Assembly (NCBI GenBank): GCA_947464135.1
Contig: CANHVK010000019.1
Location: 1-34,495, forward strand
Direction of reading: 5' to 3'
Length of the DNA: 34,495 nt
Source of the DNA: Flavobacteriia bacterium
Lineage (GTDB): Bacteria; Bacteroidota; Bacteroidia; Flavobacteriales_D; Crocinitomicaceae
The position numbers and the translations under genes are program-made. The notes beneath the pieces are model-generated. The model was not told where the DNA came from. It saw nothing but the letters and a program-made list of their open reading frames with translations, and searched no databases. Positions 8,375 through 16,522 of this stretch are shown piece after piece (position 1 is the first letter of the stretch; each line of letters opens with the position of its first letter).

Positions 8375-8409
8375 TTGTTTTAGCAAACGCTAATTTTTCT
8401 AATAAATCT

Positions 8410-8436
8410 CTCTCGTTTGAGATTAAAACAAAAATA
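8410..8436 (-). promoter_or_regulatory. Promoter -7 box and 5'-end hairpin of paralogue C
   Basis: The minus strand has TATTTTTG (8436-8429), matching TAnnTTTG. It is followed by a TCTC-AAAC-GAGA hairpin (8422-8411) that would lie at the very 5' end of the transcript. The block is conserved upstream of paralogue D. No convincing -33 element is visible. Confidence 0.5.
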
Positions 8437-8497
8437 GAGAAATTTAAAATAGGATGTGTAAATGAGTAGATTAATTTTTTTTGTTATTGAACACATT

Positions 8498-8755
8498 TTG
8501 TCACCTCCCTTTGTCCCTCCTCAAGGAGGGAAATTGTCCCTTCCTTTTTTTAAGTTTTTGATTTATTGAGTATTATCGTCATCCCTCCTTGAGGAGGGGT
8601 TGGGGAGGTGACAACACTAGGTATTGTCATCCCCCTTTATCCCCCTTCAAAGGGGGAATGAATTTACGCAACTTTAAGTCGCTGAATTATTGATTATTAT
8701 CGTATTTCTACCTTTCTCCCCCTTCACTTCAACAAGTTCAGTGTAAACTTGGGTT
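8498..8755. repeat. Composite REP-like palindrome block 1
   Basis: The block contains CCCTCCTCAAGGAGGG (8515-8530) and CCCTCCTTGAGGAGGG (8583-8598), inside outer arms TCACCTCC (8501-8508) and GGAGGTGA (8604-8611), so 8501-8611 can fold as one large hairpin. A smaller TGACAA/TTGTCA hairpin follows, then CCCCCTTCAAAGGGGG (8641-8656), and a CTTCAACAAGTTCAGTG element at 8726-8742. The stretch 8541-8749 recurs at 9568-9776 without indels and with about five mismatches by eye. Confidence 0.85.
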
Positions 8756-8921
8756 AGATAAATTCTCGCAATAATAAGTTATTAAACCCCATATAGTGTT
8801 AAACTAAGAATATAAATTGAATGATTTTTTCAGGTATTTAAACCACAAAAAAATATAATATTTTGCGATTAATGAAAAGTGTTTTAGATTTGGATATTAA
8901 CAAATTAAGTAATCAAAATAT

Positions 8922-8929
8922 TAATTTTG
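8922..8929 (+). promoter_or_regulatory. -7 box of the DUF4160-DUF2442 operon
   Basis: TAATTTTG fits TAnnTTTG and lies 30 bases before the ATG at 8960. A TTTG at 8889-8892 is further upstream than usual. The rest of 8756-8921 is AT-rich with no gene visible. Confidence 0.4.
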
Positions 8930-8959
8930 TTATACTTTAAGATTTTAATAACTTTGTAT

Positions 8960-9208
8960 ATGCCTGAAATTAGTAGATTTTATGGGATTATTATTTATAT
9001 GTTCTTCAATGATCATAATCCCCCACATTTTAAAGTGAAATATTCTGAATTTGAAGCAAATATTTTAATTGAAAATGGGTCGATTTTGAACGGTGATTTA
9101 CCAATAAGTAAGTTAAAGCTTGTTGCAGCTTGGGCAGAGATCCATAAAGAAGAATTATTAGAAATGTGGAATTCAAAAGACTTTCATAAAATTGAACCAT
9201 TAAGATAA
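8960..9208 (+). CDS. DUF4160 family protein
   Basis: 82 residues. MPEISRFYGIIIYMFFNDHNPPHFKVKY is the signature start of the DUF4160 family, and the ATG at 8960 is chosen because it begins exactly at that motif; an in-frame TTG at 8927 is rejected. Small single-domain proteins of this family usually stand next to DUF2442 genes, as here: the stop codon is directly followed by the ATG of the DUF2442 gene with no gap. The function is unknown; a toxin-antitoxin or regulatory pair is only an inference. The two genes are enclosed by two copies of a 209-bp repeat. Confidence 0.85.
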   Translation: MPEISRFYGIIIYMFFNDHNPPHFKVKYSEFEANILIENGSILNGDLPISKLKLVAAWAEIHKEELLEMWNSKDFHKIEPLR

Positions 9209-9499
9209 ATGTTTAGATTAACTAACATAACTATTTTAGATGCATTTCAAATTCAGTGTTCTTTTAATACTGGAGAAACTAAACTTTTAGATTTAACAAC
9301 GGCATTAGATACATCGAATAAATTCGTAAAGAAATTACTAGAGAACAACTTTTACAAAACTGCAAAAATCGGATCTTTTGGAGAAATATACTGGGAAAAT
9401 GTCGGTGAAATGAAAGATTATGATGGAACAGTAATTGCCTGCGAATATGATATTAGCCCAGAATTTGCCTATTTTCATTCTATTAAAATAGCTGATTGA
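9209..9499 (+). CDS. DUF2442 family protein
   Basis: 96 residues. The C-terminal motif IYWENVGEMKDYDG resembles the DUF2442 signature, in which a conserved 'G..i.W..g.d...d' segment follows a strand-rich N-terminus. There is no signal peptide or membrane segment, so it is cytoplasmic. It is translationally coupled to DUF4160 (TAA followed at once by ATG) and presumably shares the promoter near 8922. Its stop is followed within 15 bases by REP block 2. The partner role is inferred from the tight pairing. Confidence 0.8.
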   Translation: MFRLTNITILDAFQIQCSFNTGETKLLDLTTALDTSNKFVKKLLENNFYKTAKIGSFGEIYWENVGEMKDYDGTVIACEYDISPEFAYFHSIKIAD

Positions 9500-9510
9500 A
9501 TCATATCCTC

Positions 9511-9863
9511 CTCCTTTCTCCCCCTTCACTTCAACAAGTTCAGTGTAAACTCTGGGGGAAATAGATTTTCCTTTTTTTAAGTTGTTGACTTATTGAATAT
9601 TATCGTCATCCCTCCTTGAGGAGGGGTTGGGGAGGTGATAACACTAGGTATTGTCATCCCCCTTTATCCCCCTTCAAAGGGGGAATGAATTTACGCAACT
9701 TTAAATCGCTGAATTATTGATTATTATCGTATTTCTACCTTTCTCCCCCTTCACTTCAACAAGTTCAGTGTAAACTCTGGGGGAAATAGATTTTCCTTTT
9801 TTTAAGTTGTTGACTTATTGAATATTATCGTACCCCTCCTTGAGGAGGGGTTGGGGAGGTGAC
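9511..9863. repeat. Composite REP-like palindrome block 2
   Basis: The block fills the gap between DUF2442 and the DUF559 gene. It holds two copies of a 94-bp segment (9513-9606 and 9738-9831) offset by 225 bases and identical by eye. It also holds the CCTCCTTGAGGAGG palindrome twice and the CCCCC/GGGGG palindrome in plain form and in an expanded form with a CTTCAACAAGTTCAGTG core. From 9568 to 9776 it is a direct repeat of block 1. No ORF is supported. Confidence 0.85.
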
Positions 9864-9923
9864 AAAAATTAATCTTAGGTAATAAATAAAATGAACTTTT
9901 TTTGTAACTTTTAATAGAAAACC

Positions 9924-10298
9924 ATGTTTTCGAATAATCATTATAATAAAAATCTCAAAGATTTTGCACGAGAATTACGAACTCAATCAGTTTCAAAAGC
10001 TGAAAAAATTATTTGGAAATCGATACTATCAAAGAATCAAACAGGTGAACGGTTTTTGAGGCAACGTCCAATCAATAATTTCATAGTTGACTTTTTTTGC
10101 CCAAAACTTTTATTAATAATTGAGATTGATGGTGTTTCTCATTTAAATAAAGGAAATTATGATCGATTCAGAGAAGATAAATTAAAATCTCTTGGATATA
10201 GTATCATTCGATTTTCTGAAGGAGAAGTTATTAATCAATTAGATGAAGTCTCAAACAAAATAAATCATATTGTTTATAGTTTGAATGAAGAAATTTAA
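9924..10298 (+). CDS. DUF559 endonuclease-like protein
   Basis: 124 residues. It matches the DUF559 family (Vsr-like, PD-(D/E)xK fold) with LRTQSVSKAEKIIWKSIL, RFLRQRPINNFIVDFFCP, IEIDGVSH and LKSLGYSIIRFSE in order. The putative catalytic residues are D in IVDFF and the E-x-D pair in IEIDG; all are present, so the gene looks intact. The length is normal. It is flanked on both sides by palindromic repeat blocks, with 60 bases on the left and about 40 on the right. The cellular role of DUF559 proteins is unknown. A nicking or strand-processing role on the surrounding palindromes is a hypothesis. Confidence 0.87.
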   Translation: MFSNNHYNKNLKDFARELRTQSVSKAEKIIWKSILSKNQTGERFLRQRPINNFIVDFFCPKLLLIIEIDGVSHLNKGNYDRFREDKLKSLGYSIIRFSEGEVINQLDEVSNKINHIVYSLNEEI

Positions 10299-10337
10299 AA
10301 GATAACTATCGAGTAAGAGAGGCGATAAGGTAAATGT

Positions 10338-10630
10338 TGTCACCTCCCTTAATCCCTCCTCAAGGAGGGAAATTGATCCTTCCTTTTTTAAGTTATTGAA
10401 TTATTGAGTATTATCGTACTCCCTCCTTGAGGAGGGGTTGGGGAGGTGATAACACTAGGTATTGTCATCCCCCTTTATCCCCCTTCACTTCAACAAGTTC
10501 AGTGTAAACTCTGGAGGAAACAGATCTCCCTTTTTTTAAGTTGTTGAATTATTGATTATTATCGTCATCTCTCCTGCTTACACGGAGTTTATAGAAATGA
10601 GGATGGATTTTGAAGGTGACAACACATAGT
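10338..10630. repeat. Composite REP-like palindrome block 3
   Basis: The block starts with the TCACCTCC arm and CCCTCCTCAAGGAGGG (10354-10369). The T-rich spacer comes next, then CCCTCCTTGAGGAGGG and the GGAGGTGA arm, then the TGATAACACTAGGTATTGTCA hairpin. The CCCCC palindrome here is interrupted by the CTTCAACAAGTTCAGTG core. A degenerate tail extends to about 10630. It separates the DUF559 gene from the helicase gene; no ORF is supported. Confidence 0.83.
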
Positions 10631-10678
10631 TGAAAAAACAAAAACTTTTCTTAACTTCAATATCCTTTTAATATTTCT

Positions 10679-12967
10679 ATGGAACAACCTACCGATATTA
10701 CTGATCTTACCAAACGATTTATCAACCAAACCAATCGTTCCATTTTTCTAACAGGAAAAGCAGGTACAGGAAAAACTACCTTACTCAAAGAAATCATTCG
10801 AACTACTCACAAAAAAGCAGTGATTGTTGCTCCTACAGGTATCGCTGCGTTGAATGCAGGTGGCGTTACCATACACTCTTTTTTTCAATTGCCTTTTTCA
10901 GGATTTATACCAGAATTTAATGTTCCACCGACAGTATCTGAACAACTTAAATTAGAAACCAAAGATACATTAGTCAAACATTTTAAGTTTACAGGAAAAC
11001 GAAAAGCAATCATACAATCAGTTGAACTTCTTATCATTGATGAAGTCAGTATGTTACGTGCTGATTTGCTTGATGCTATGGATTGGACCTTGCGTGCGGT
11101 TAGAAAAGAGAATTTACCTTTTGGTGGGGTGCAAGTGCTCTACATAGGAGATTTATTACAGCTTCCCCCTGTAATCAGAAACGAAGAATGGAATGTATTA
11201 CGGAACTATTACAATGGTATTTTCTTTTTCAATGCACTCGTGGTGCAAGAAGATCCCCCATTATACATTGAACTTAAAAAAGTATATCGACAATCTGACG
11301 CAGATTTTATTCAAATATTAAATCACCTTCGAAATAACCTCATCACAAAAGAAGACATAGAAATACTCAATCAATACGTAAATCCTACTTTTTCAAGCAA
11401 AGACAACCCAGGCTATGTGACTCTGACCACACACAATTCAAAAGCGGATACAATTAACCAACAAGCATTGTATGAATTAAAAGGAAAGTCTTGGTTTTAT
11501 GAAGCAGAAATCACCGGTGAGTTTCCGCCACACATGCACCCCATTGATGAAAAAACAGAACTAAAAGTCGGTGCACAGGTGATGTTTATAAAAAACGACC
11601 TTTCATTCGATAAAAACTATTACAACGGAAAAACAGGAGTAATTAAAAGTTTATCTACGGAAGAAATCTTTGTTTACTTTCCTGAAGAGAAAAAAACGAT
11701 CGAAGTTGAACGCTATGAATGGCAAAACATTCGATACAGTTTAGATGATAAAACACAAGAAATCAAAGAAGAAGTCCTTGGTACTTTTGTTCATTATCCA
11801 ATTAAATTGGCGTGGGCAATTACGGTTCATAAAAGCCAAGGATTGACCTTTGAGAAAGCTATTTTAGATGTTTCGCAAGTCTTTGCTCCAGGACAAGCTT
11901 ATGTAGCACTCTCTCGATTACGTAGTTTAGAAGGATTGGTATTACTTAAACCTATTCAACTAAATGGGTTGGAAAATGACCGACAAGTAATGTCTTACAC
12001 GACGCAACAGCCTGATGAATCTATCCTACCCAATTACTTATCCGAAGATACCATTCAATATATCTACAAACTACTAACCCAATCCTACGATTTCAGAGAT
12101 TTAGCAACTGCTTGGAGAATTCACGATGCAAGTTACATCCCACTCGGCTCAAAAAGTGAAAAAGGAAAACAACGTGCTTGGTCAAACCAACAGTACGCAG
12201 TAATACAACCATTGGTGCAACCAGCAGAAAAATTCATCGCACAATTGCAAAAACTGTGCGCACAACGACCGATGAATTTACCTTATTTGTTGGAACGAAT
12301 TGGAGCGGCTAATCAATACTTTATCAAACCATTGGATAATTGTGCATATAGTACCCTGAAAAAGATTGAAGAGATGAAACGGGTGCGTAAAATGAAAACA
12401 TACATCGAAGAACTAGAAGAGTTAGACGAGTTACATTTTAAAATAGTAATGGGTTTAAAAAGGTGTGCGTTGGTTATAAAACGATTGATTAATAACGAAG
12501 AAATCACCAAGGAATCCACTTGGACTCCCGAAATATTAGGGTATAAAGAAGATATGCTTGAGCGTATAAAATCTGCCCTTCAACAAACTCAGGGTGACTT
12601 ATTAGTAGGAGTGGAAGAGGATGCACCACAAAAAACAATAAAAAAGAACGAAAAAGACCAAGAAAAGTCAAAGAAAACAACCTACGAAATCACCTTGGAG
12701 TTATTCAAAGAAGGAAAAAACATACAAACAATCGCGTCTGAAAGAGTGATGTCAGTAGGAACAATCTACAGTCACATGACTCGATTAATACAATCTGGAG
12801 ACATAGAGATCAGTCAAGTCATGGAGAAAGAAAAACTAAAAGCTCTGGAAAATGCTTTTGAAGACTATAACGAACAATCGCTTACTCCTTTAAAAGAACA
12901 AGTAGGAGATGCCTTTTCTTGGGAAGAATTAAAATTATATCGTGCTAGTTTGAATACGAACGATTAA
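10679..12967 (+). CDS. PIF1/RecD-like SF1 helicase with C-terminal HTH
   Basis: 762 residues. The ATPase core has Walker A (GKAGTGKTT, 26-34), an APTGIAALNAGG motif, Walker B (LLIIDEVSML, about 117-126), the GDLLQLPPV motif III and the late motif TVHKSQGLTFEKAILD with ALSRLRS. These mark an SF1B helicase of the PIF1/RecD type. After about residue 470 there is a charged helical region, and near 680-740 a helix-turn-helix segment (IASERVMSVGTIYSHMTRL) like the HTH found at the C-terminus of some RecQ-type helicases. It probably unwinds DNA in replication or repair. It heads a three-gene operon, with 29 bases to the next gene. Confidence 0.9.
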   Translation: MEQPTDITDLTKRFINQTNRSIFLTGKAGTGKTTLLKEIIRTTHKKAVIVAPTGIAALNAGGVTIHSFFQLPFSGFIPEFNVPPTVSEQLKLETKDTLVKHFKFTGKRKAIIQSVELLIIDEVSMLRADLLDAMDWTLRAVRKENLPFGGVQVLYIGDLLQLPPVIRNEEWNVLRNYYNGIFFFNALVVQEDPPLYIELKKVYRQSDADFIQILNHLRNNLITKEDIEILNQYVNPTFSSKDNPGYVTLTTHNSKADTINQQALYELKGKSWFYEAEITGEFPPHMHPIDEKTELKVGAQVMFIKNDLSFDKNYYNGKTGVIKSLSTEEIFVYFPEEKKTIEVERYEWQNIRYSLDDKTQEIKEEVLGTFVHYPIKLAWAITVHKSQGLTFEKAILDVSQVFAPGQAYVALSRLRSLEGLVLLKPIQLNGLENDRQVMSYTTQQPDESILPNYLSEDTIQYIYKLLTQSYDFRDLATAWRIHDASYIPLGSKSEKGKQRAWSNQQYAVIQPLVQPAEKFIAQLQKLCAQRPMNLPYLLERIGAANQYFIKPLDNCAYSTLKKIEEMKRVRKMKTYIEELEELDELHFKIVMGLKRCALVIKRLINNEEITKESTWTPEILGYKEDMLERIKSALQQTQGDLLVGVEEDAPQKTIKKNEKDQEKSKKTTYEITLELFKEGKNIQTIASERVMSVGTIYSHMTRLIQSGDIEISQVMEKEKLKALENAFEDYNEQSLTPLKEQVGDAFSWEELKLYRASLNTND

Positions 12968-12996
12968 ATTTACAAGCTCAATTTGAATACTACCAA

Positions 12997-13989
12997 ATGA
13001 AATACCTTTATATCATATTAGTCCTTGTTTTTGCTTCTTGTGGAGAAAAACAAAAAACAAAAAACAGTTCCACCTTAACTAAAAAACACCTGGATAGTCT
13101 AATCAAAATCTATCCTGATAGCGTTCCATTATTAGTTGCACGCGGGAATAAATTGCTAGATAAATATGATTTTTACGGTGCCCTTGCAGATGGTGCAAAA
13201 GCATTTCATCTAGATAGCAACAACTGGGAAGCAAGATTTCTATATGCAAATGCGTTAAATAACAGAGCTGATAGAAGTGTTGTAGATATAGATCAAGCAC
13301 AAAAACATTTTCTTACACTCATTAAAAGTCATCCAGGAAACAAAAAAATGTACGTGGCTTTAGCGTCAACCTATTCCCAACAACGAGATTTTGAAAAATC
13401 ATTTCAATATATCAATACAGCGCTTCGAATCGATGTAAAATATCGAGATGCTTACGTAATGAAAGGAACAAATTATTTGGCTTTAGGAAACAGAAAATTA
13501 GCTAAATCCTCTTACGAAACAGCAGTACAACAAGATCCAAAATTTTTCGAAGGCTACCTAGCTTTGGGGTATTTATATTCCGAAGACAACGAACCGATTG
13601 CTATAGAATACTTTAGAACAGCTGCAGAATTAAAACCAACCTCTACAGATGCTCTTTATGGAGTTGCATACAGTTTACAACAACAACGTAAATTAGAAGA
13701 ATCATTAGCATCCTACAGACATTTATTAGAAGTGAAACCAAGTTTCTACCTAGCGCTTTTTAATCAAGGATATATCAAGCAATTTGAACAAAACCAGATT
13801 GACAGTGCTGTACATTATTATGATTTAGCAATTCAATTACAACCAAAATTTGTAAAAGGATGGCATAATTTAGGCTTATGTTATGCTGCTCAAGGAAGAA
13901 AAGCAGATGCTATGCGCGCATTTAGTACCGCATTGAAGTACAATCCAAATTTTGAGATATCTCGAATTGAAGCAAACCGTATTCGATGA
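12997..13989 (+). CDS. TPR lipoprotein
   Basis: 330 residues. MKYLYIILVLVFASCGEKQ is a lipoprotein signal with the acceptor Cys at 15. The rest is a chain of tetratricopeptide repeats, about six, with motifs such as GALADGAKAFHLDSNN, ALGNRKLAKSSYETAVQQDP and GRKADAMRAFSTALKYNP. It is predicted to sit in the membrane facing the periplasm and act as a protein-binding scaffold; the partner is unknown. Its stop overlaps the next start by 4 bases (ATGA), so translation is likely coupled. Confidence 0.88.
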   Translation: MKYLYIILVLVFASCGEKQKTKNSSTLTKKHLDSLIKIYPDSVPLLVARGNKLLDKYDFYGALADGAKAFHLDSNNWEARFLYANALNNRADRSVVDIDQAQKHFLTLIKSHPGNKKMYVALASTYSQQRDFEKSFQYINTALRIDVKYRDAYVMKGTNYLALGNRKLAKSSYETAVQQDPKFFEGYLALGYLYSEDNEPIAIEYFRTAAELKPTSTDALYGVAYSLQQQRKLEESLASYRHLLEVKPSFYLALFNQGYIKQFEQNQIDSAVHYYDLAIQLQPKFVKGWHNLGLCYAAQGRKADAMRAFSTALKYNPNFEISRIEANRIR

Positions 13990-14573
13990 ATCAACAAAGT
14001 AAAATCATACAACTCATTGGAGATTTATCAATTCCATTGTTAGGTTATTATTTTTGGGATTGGAATATTTATTTCATCTTGTTCTTCTATATTTTAGATG
14101 TTCTAATTTCTACAGTTTTTACATTTGTTAAAACATACAAAATCAATCAATACCAACAAACCAAACAATGGCCTTGGATTCACATCGGTCTGATTTTGTT
14201 GGGATATATAATTACGTTCTACCTACTCTATTTCTTAATCTATCAAATTTATCCTAAAGCTGATTTAACATATCAATTCCATCAATTTTTGATGCATAAA
14301 GATATGGGGATGCCCCAATGGATTCTATTATTTCCACTTTTGATATTGGGTGGATATTCTATTTATAGAATCACTTTTTTAATGCCCAAAGCATACGAAA
14401 CAACCCCGATAAAATCTCTATGGCACGAACACATCAAAGTCTTTTTACTCATAATTGCAGTTATTGGATTATTACTAGGTATATCTACTTGGATTGTTTT
14501 TCCTGATTGGCTTTATGTTTGGGGAGTCATCTTAGGTAGTAGCTTATATCGTAATTTGATTTCAAGGGTTTAA
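13986..14573 (+). CDS. Multi-pass membrane protein of unknown function
   Basis: 195 residues with about five hydrophobic segments: residues 10-45 (possibly two), 65-90, 105-125, 155-175 and 175-190. The loops are rich in Tyr and Trp. I recognise no catalytic motif. It overlaps the TPR lipoprotein by ATGA and its stop overlaps that of the convergent CHAP gene by 4 bases, so there is no room for an intergenic terminator. Family assignment is uncertain; it resembles DUF6498-type integral membrane proteins only in general layout. Confidence 0.8.
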   Translation: MNQQSKIIQLIGDLSIPLLGYYFWDWNIYFILFFYILDVLISTVFTFVKTYKINQYQQTKQWPWIHIGLILLGYIITFYLLYFLIYQIYPKADLTYQFHQFLMHKDMGMPQWILLFPLLILGGYSIYRITFLMPKAYETTPIKSLWHEHIKVFLLIIAVIGLLLGISTWIVFPDWLYVWGVILGSSLYRNLISRV

Positions 14574-15625
14574 TTGGGTAAAACTCTTCTATAACCTAAA
14601 ATTTGGTTTTTGGAAAAAGGCTTTAAACAAACTGCACCCCCTTGATTTCCTCCATAAACATAAACTAAATTAGACGCTTTGTCTTCTTTGATGAAAAACC
14701 CTACATGACCTTGCCATCCGGTTTGCTTTACTCTCCAAAATATAACTAAATCACCTGGTTGTGGATCTTTTACTGGTTGACCCATTTTTAACCAAGATCT
14801 TGCTAGTAAGGTATTAGGATGCTTATACCCTTGTTTTTCCATACAAAAATTAACAAATGCAGCACACCAATTGACCTCATCATTTTTAATAGATGTAAAC
14901 CCAATTTTATAAAAAAACTGCATTACTTCAGGATTATTACCGCTTAAACAACTAGCTACATTATTGTACATAAAAGCAGTTTGCAAACATTTTTTTTGCG
15001 TCTCATTTAATGGTACCCCACAGTATTGTTCTACTGTATCAATAAATTGATTTTTAGACATTTTCTCAACTGTATGTACAATCGTAGGTGTTTCCGTTTT
15101 TAATGGTTTAGTTTTTACTGTAGGAACAGTAGCATCAATTAACTTTTTGTTTATTCTTTGTTTTTCTAATTCAAAAATTTTATAAATCTCCACTGAATCA
15201 CCATAAATAGCGACAATAGTTTGCACCCTTGTTAAACTTTTTGCTGGATATTTAGCAAATTCGCTTAAAGTGATTTCTATCGATTTTTTCTTGATTATCT
15301 GTAATAAATTCGTATCGGATTTAATAAGCATATTCGTTTTAGGATCAGTGGTATTTAATCCTATTTTTAAATGTTTTAAGACCTGATCTACCAATGTACC
15401 TTTCCACTTAGTTTTATTTAATTGATACAAACTCATTGCAAAACAATAGTTAGTGATTGATTTTTTAGCATCTTGTTTTAAACTTCTCTTACCCAACGTA
15501 ACCACTCTATCGTAATGATTATGAACGTAATTCCATGAAATTCTATAACTATTTAAATCAAATTCCATTGCATTTGTTTTAGAACACAAAAAAATGAAAA
15601 TCAAAAGGGGAATCACTCTTTTCAT
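14570..15625 (-). CDS. CHAP-type amidase (TIGR02594-like), secreted
   Basis: 351 residues. A signal peptide (MKRVIPLLIFIFLCSKTNA) is followed by a helical N-terminal part. The C-terminal catalytic domain has NWCAAFVNFC with the candidate nucleophile Cys254, ARSWLKMG, DPQPGDLVIFWR, GHVGFF with candidate His307, and GGNQGGAV...GYRR. This order matches the TIGR02594 group of cysteine peptidase/amidases. It probably cleaves peptidoglycan in the periplasm. It is divergent from the lysozyme-like gene at 15775, with a perfect palindrome in the gap, and convergent with the membrane-protein gene. Confidence 0.85.
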   Translation of the reverse strand: MKRVIPLLIFIFLCSKTNAMEFDLNSYRISWNYVHNHYDRVVTLGKRSLKQDAKKSITNYCFAMSLYQLNKTKWKGTLVDQVLKHLKIGLNTTDPKTNMLIKSDTNLLQIIKKKSIEITLSEFAKYPAKSLTRVQTIVAIYGDSVEIYKIFELEKQRINKKLIDATVPTVKTKPLKTETPTIVHTVEKMSKNQFIDTVEQYCGVPLNETQKKCLQTAFMYNNVASCLSGNNPEVMQFFYKIGFTSIKNDEVNWCAAFVNFCMEKQGYKHPNTLLARSWLKMGQPVKDPQPGDLVIFWRVKQTGWQGHVGFFIKEDKASNLVYVYGGNQGGAVCLKPFSKNQILGYRRVLPN

Positions 15626-15661
15626 GACACAGAAGATTTATAAAAGAATATAAAAGTGTAA

Positions 15662-15676
15662 CGAATAAATTATTCG
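15662..15676. promoter_or_regulatory. 15-bp palindrome between divergent genes
   Basis: CGAATAAATTATTCG is a perfect dyad around a central A. It lies 36 bases upstream of the CHAP gene start and 98 upstream of the lysozyme-like gene, a position suited to an operator serving one or both genes. No regulator is identified here. Confidence 0.4.
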
Positions 15677-15774
15677 ATTTAGTATGCGAGCTTCTTTTAT
15701 TTATTTTTCAAATACTAAATTTCTTTCCATTGCGTTTTATATTTATCTAGTGTCCTAAAAATCATATTATAAAA

Positions 15775-16488
15775 ATGAAACCAGTATACTACATCCTTTT
15801 TTTTATTTATACTTTCTCTTTTGGAAGTCAAAAAGACAAATACATGGTTTTTTTTAAAGATGAAATCGTAGATGCTTCCACATTTCTTATAAAATCAAAT
15901 AAAGTTTTTAATCATTCTTGCAAAAAATATAAACATTCTAAAGAATTGGTAACTGCAATTATTTACCCTGAATTATTACGTTACAATTACCTCAAAGACT
16001 TTTTTGAAACAAGTAGCCTTGAACTTATATATGTAAATTATGGTTCAAAAGCAGCAGATTTCTCCATTGGTCATTTTCAAATGAAGCCATCTTTTGCTGA
16101 AAAAATTGAAAATTATATTCTTAAACATAAACAAAGTTTAAACGCATATAAATCGTTGAATATGAACAAATCATTCGAAAAAAAAGAGCAAAGAAAAATT
16201 AGGGTACAACGACTCAAAAACTTGTATTGGCAACTATTATACTTACAGGCATTTATAGATGTTTGCATACACAAATACCCCTGCTTAAAAAAAGAAAGTC
16301 GAAAAAATAAACTTCGATTTTTAGCAAGCTCATATAATATTGGAATAAATTATTCGTTTAATGAAATAAAGAGAAGAAGTAGTTTCAACTTTTTTCCATT
16401 TGGATCATCATATAACGGAAATCAATTTTGTTATGCGGACATTTCTTATGCGTATTATATATCAAAAACAAAAAAGAAAAGCTTATGA
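15775..16488 (+). CDS. Lysozyme/transglycosylase-like secreted protein
   Basis: 237 residues with a weak signal peptide (MKPVYYILFFIYTFSFG). Three pieces resemble lysozyme-fold transglycosylases: TAIIYPELLRY with candidate catalytic Glu66, FSIGHFQMKPSFAEKI resembling the 'GxxQ' strand motif, and LASSYNIG resembling the late 'YN.G' motif. The region between is strongly basic and lengthened. Similarity to characterised families is weak and the function is inferred. It faces the CHAP amidase gene across a 149-bp divergent gap, which supports a shared role in cell-wall turnover. Confidence 0.72.
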   Translation: MKPVYYILFFIYTFSFGSQKDKYMVFFKDEIVDASTFLIKSNKVFNHSCKKYKHSKELVTAIIYPELLRYNYLKDFFETSSLELIYVNYGSKAADFSIGHFQMKPSFAEKIENYILKHKQSLNAYKSLNMNKSFEKKEQRKIRVQRLKNLYWQLLYLQAFIDVCIHKYPCLKKESRKNKLRFLASSYNIGINYSFNEIKRRSSFNFFPFGSSYNGNQFCYADISYAYYISKTKKKSL

Positions 16489-16522
16489 GAAAATAATTAC
16501 TTAACCTTTAAATTCAGTAGTC

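Noticed and set aside
8949-8956. TAACTTTG as -7 box for DUF4160
   Set aside because: It lies only 3 bases before the chosen ATG, so transcription would begin inside the gene. The box at 8922 fits better.
9511-9863. CRISPR array in the repeat-rich region
   Set aside because: Repeats are palindromic blocks of uneven length and spacing, the spacers are themselves repeated, and there are no cas genes.
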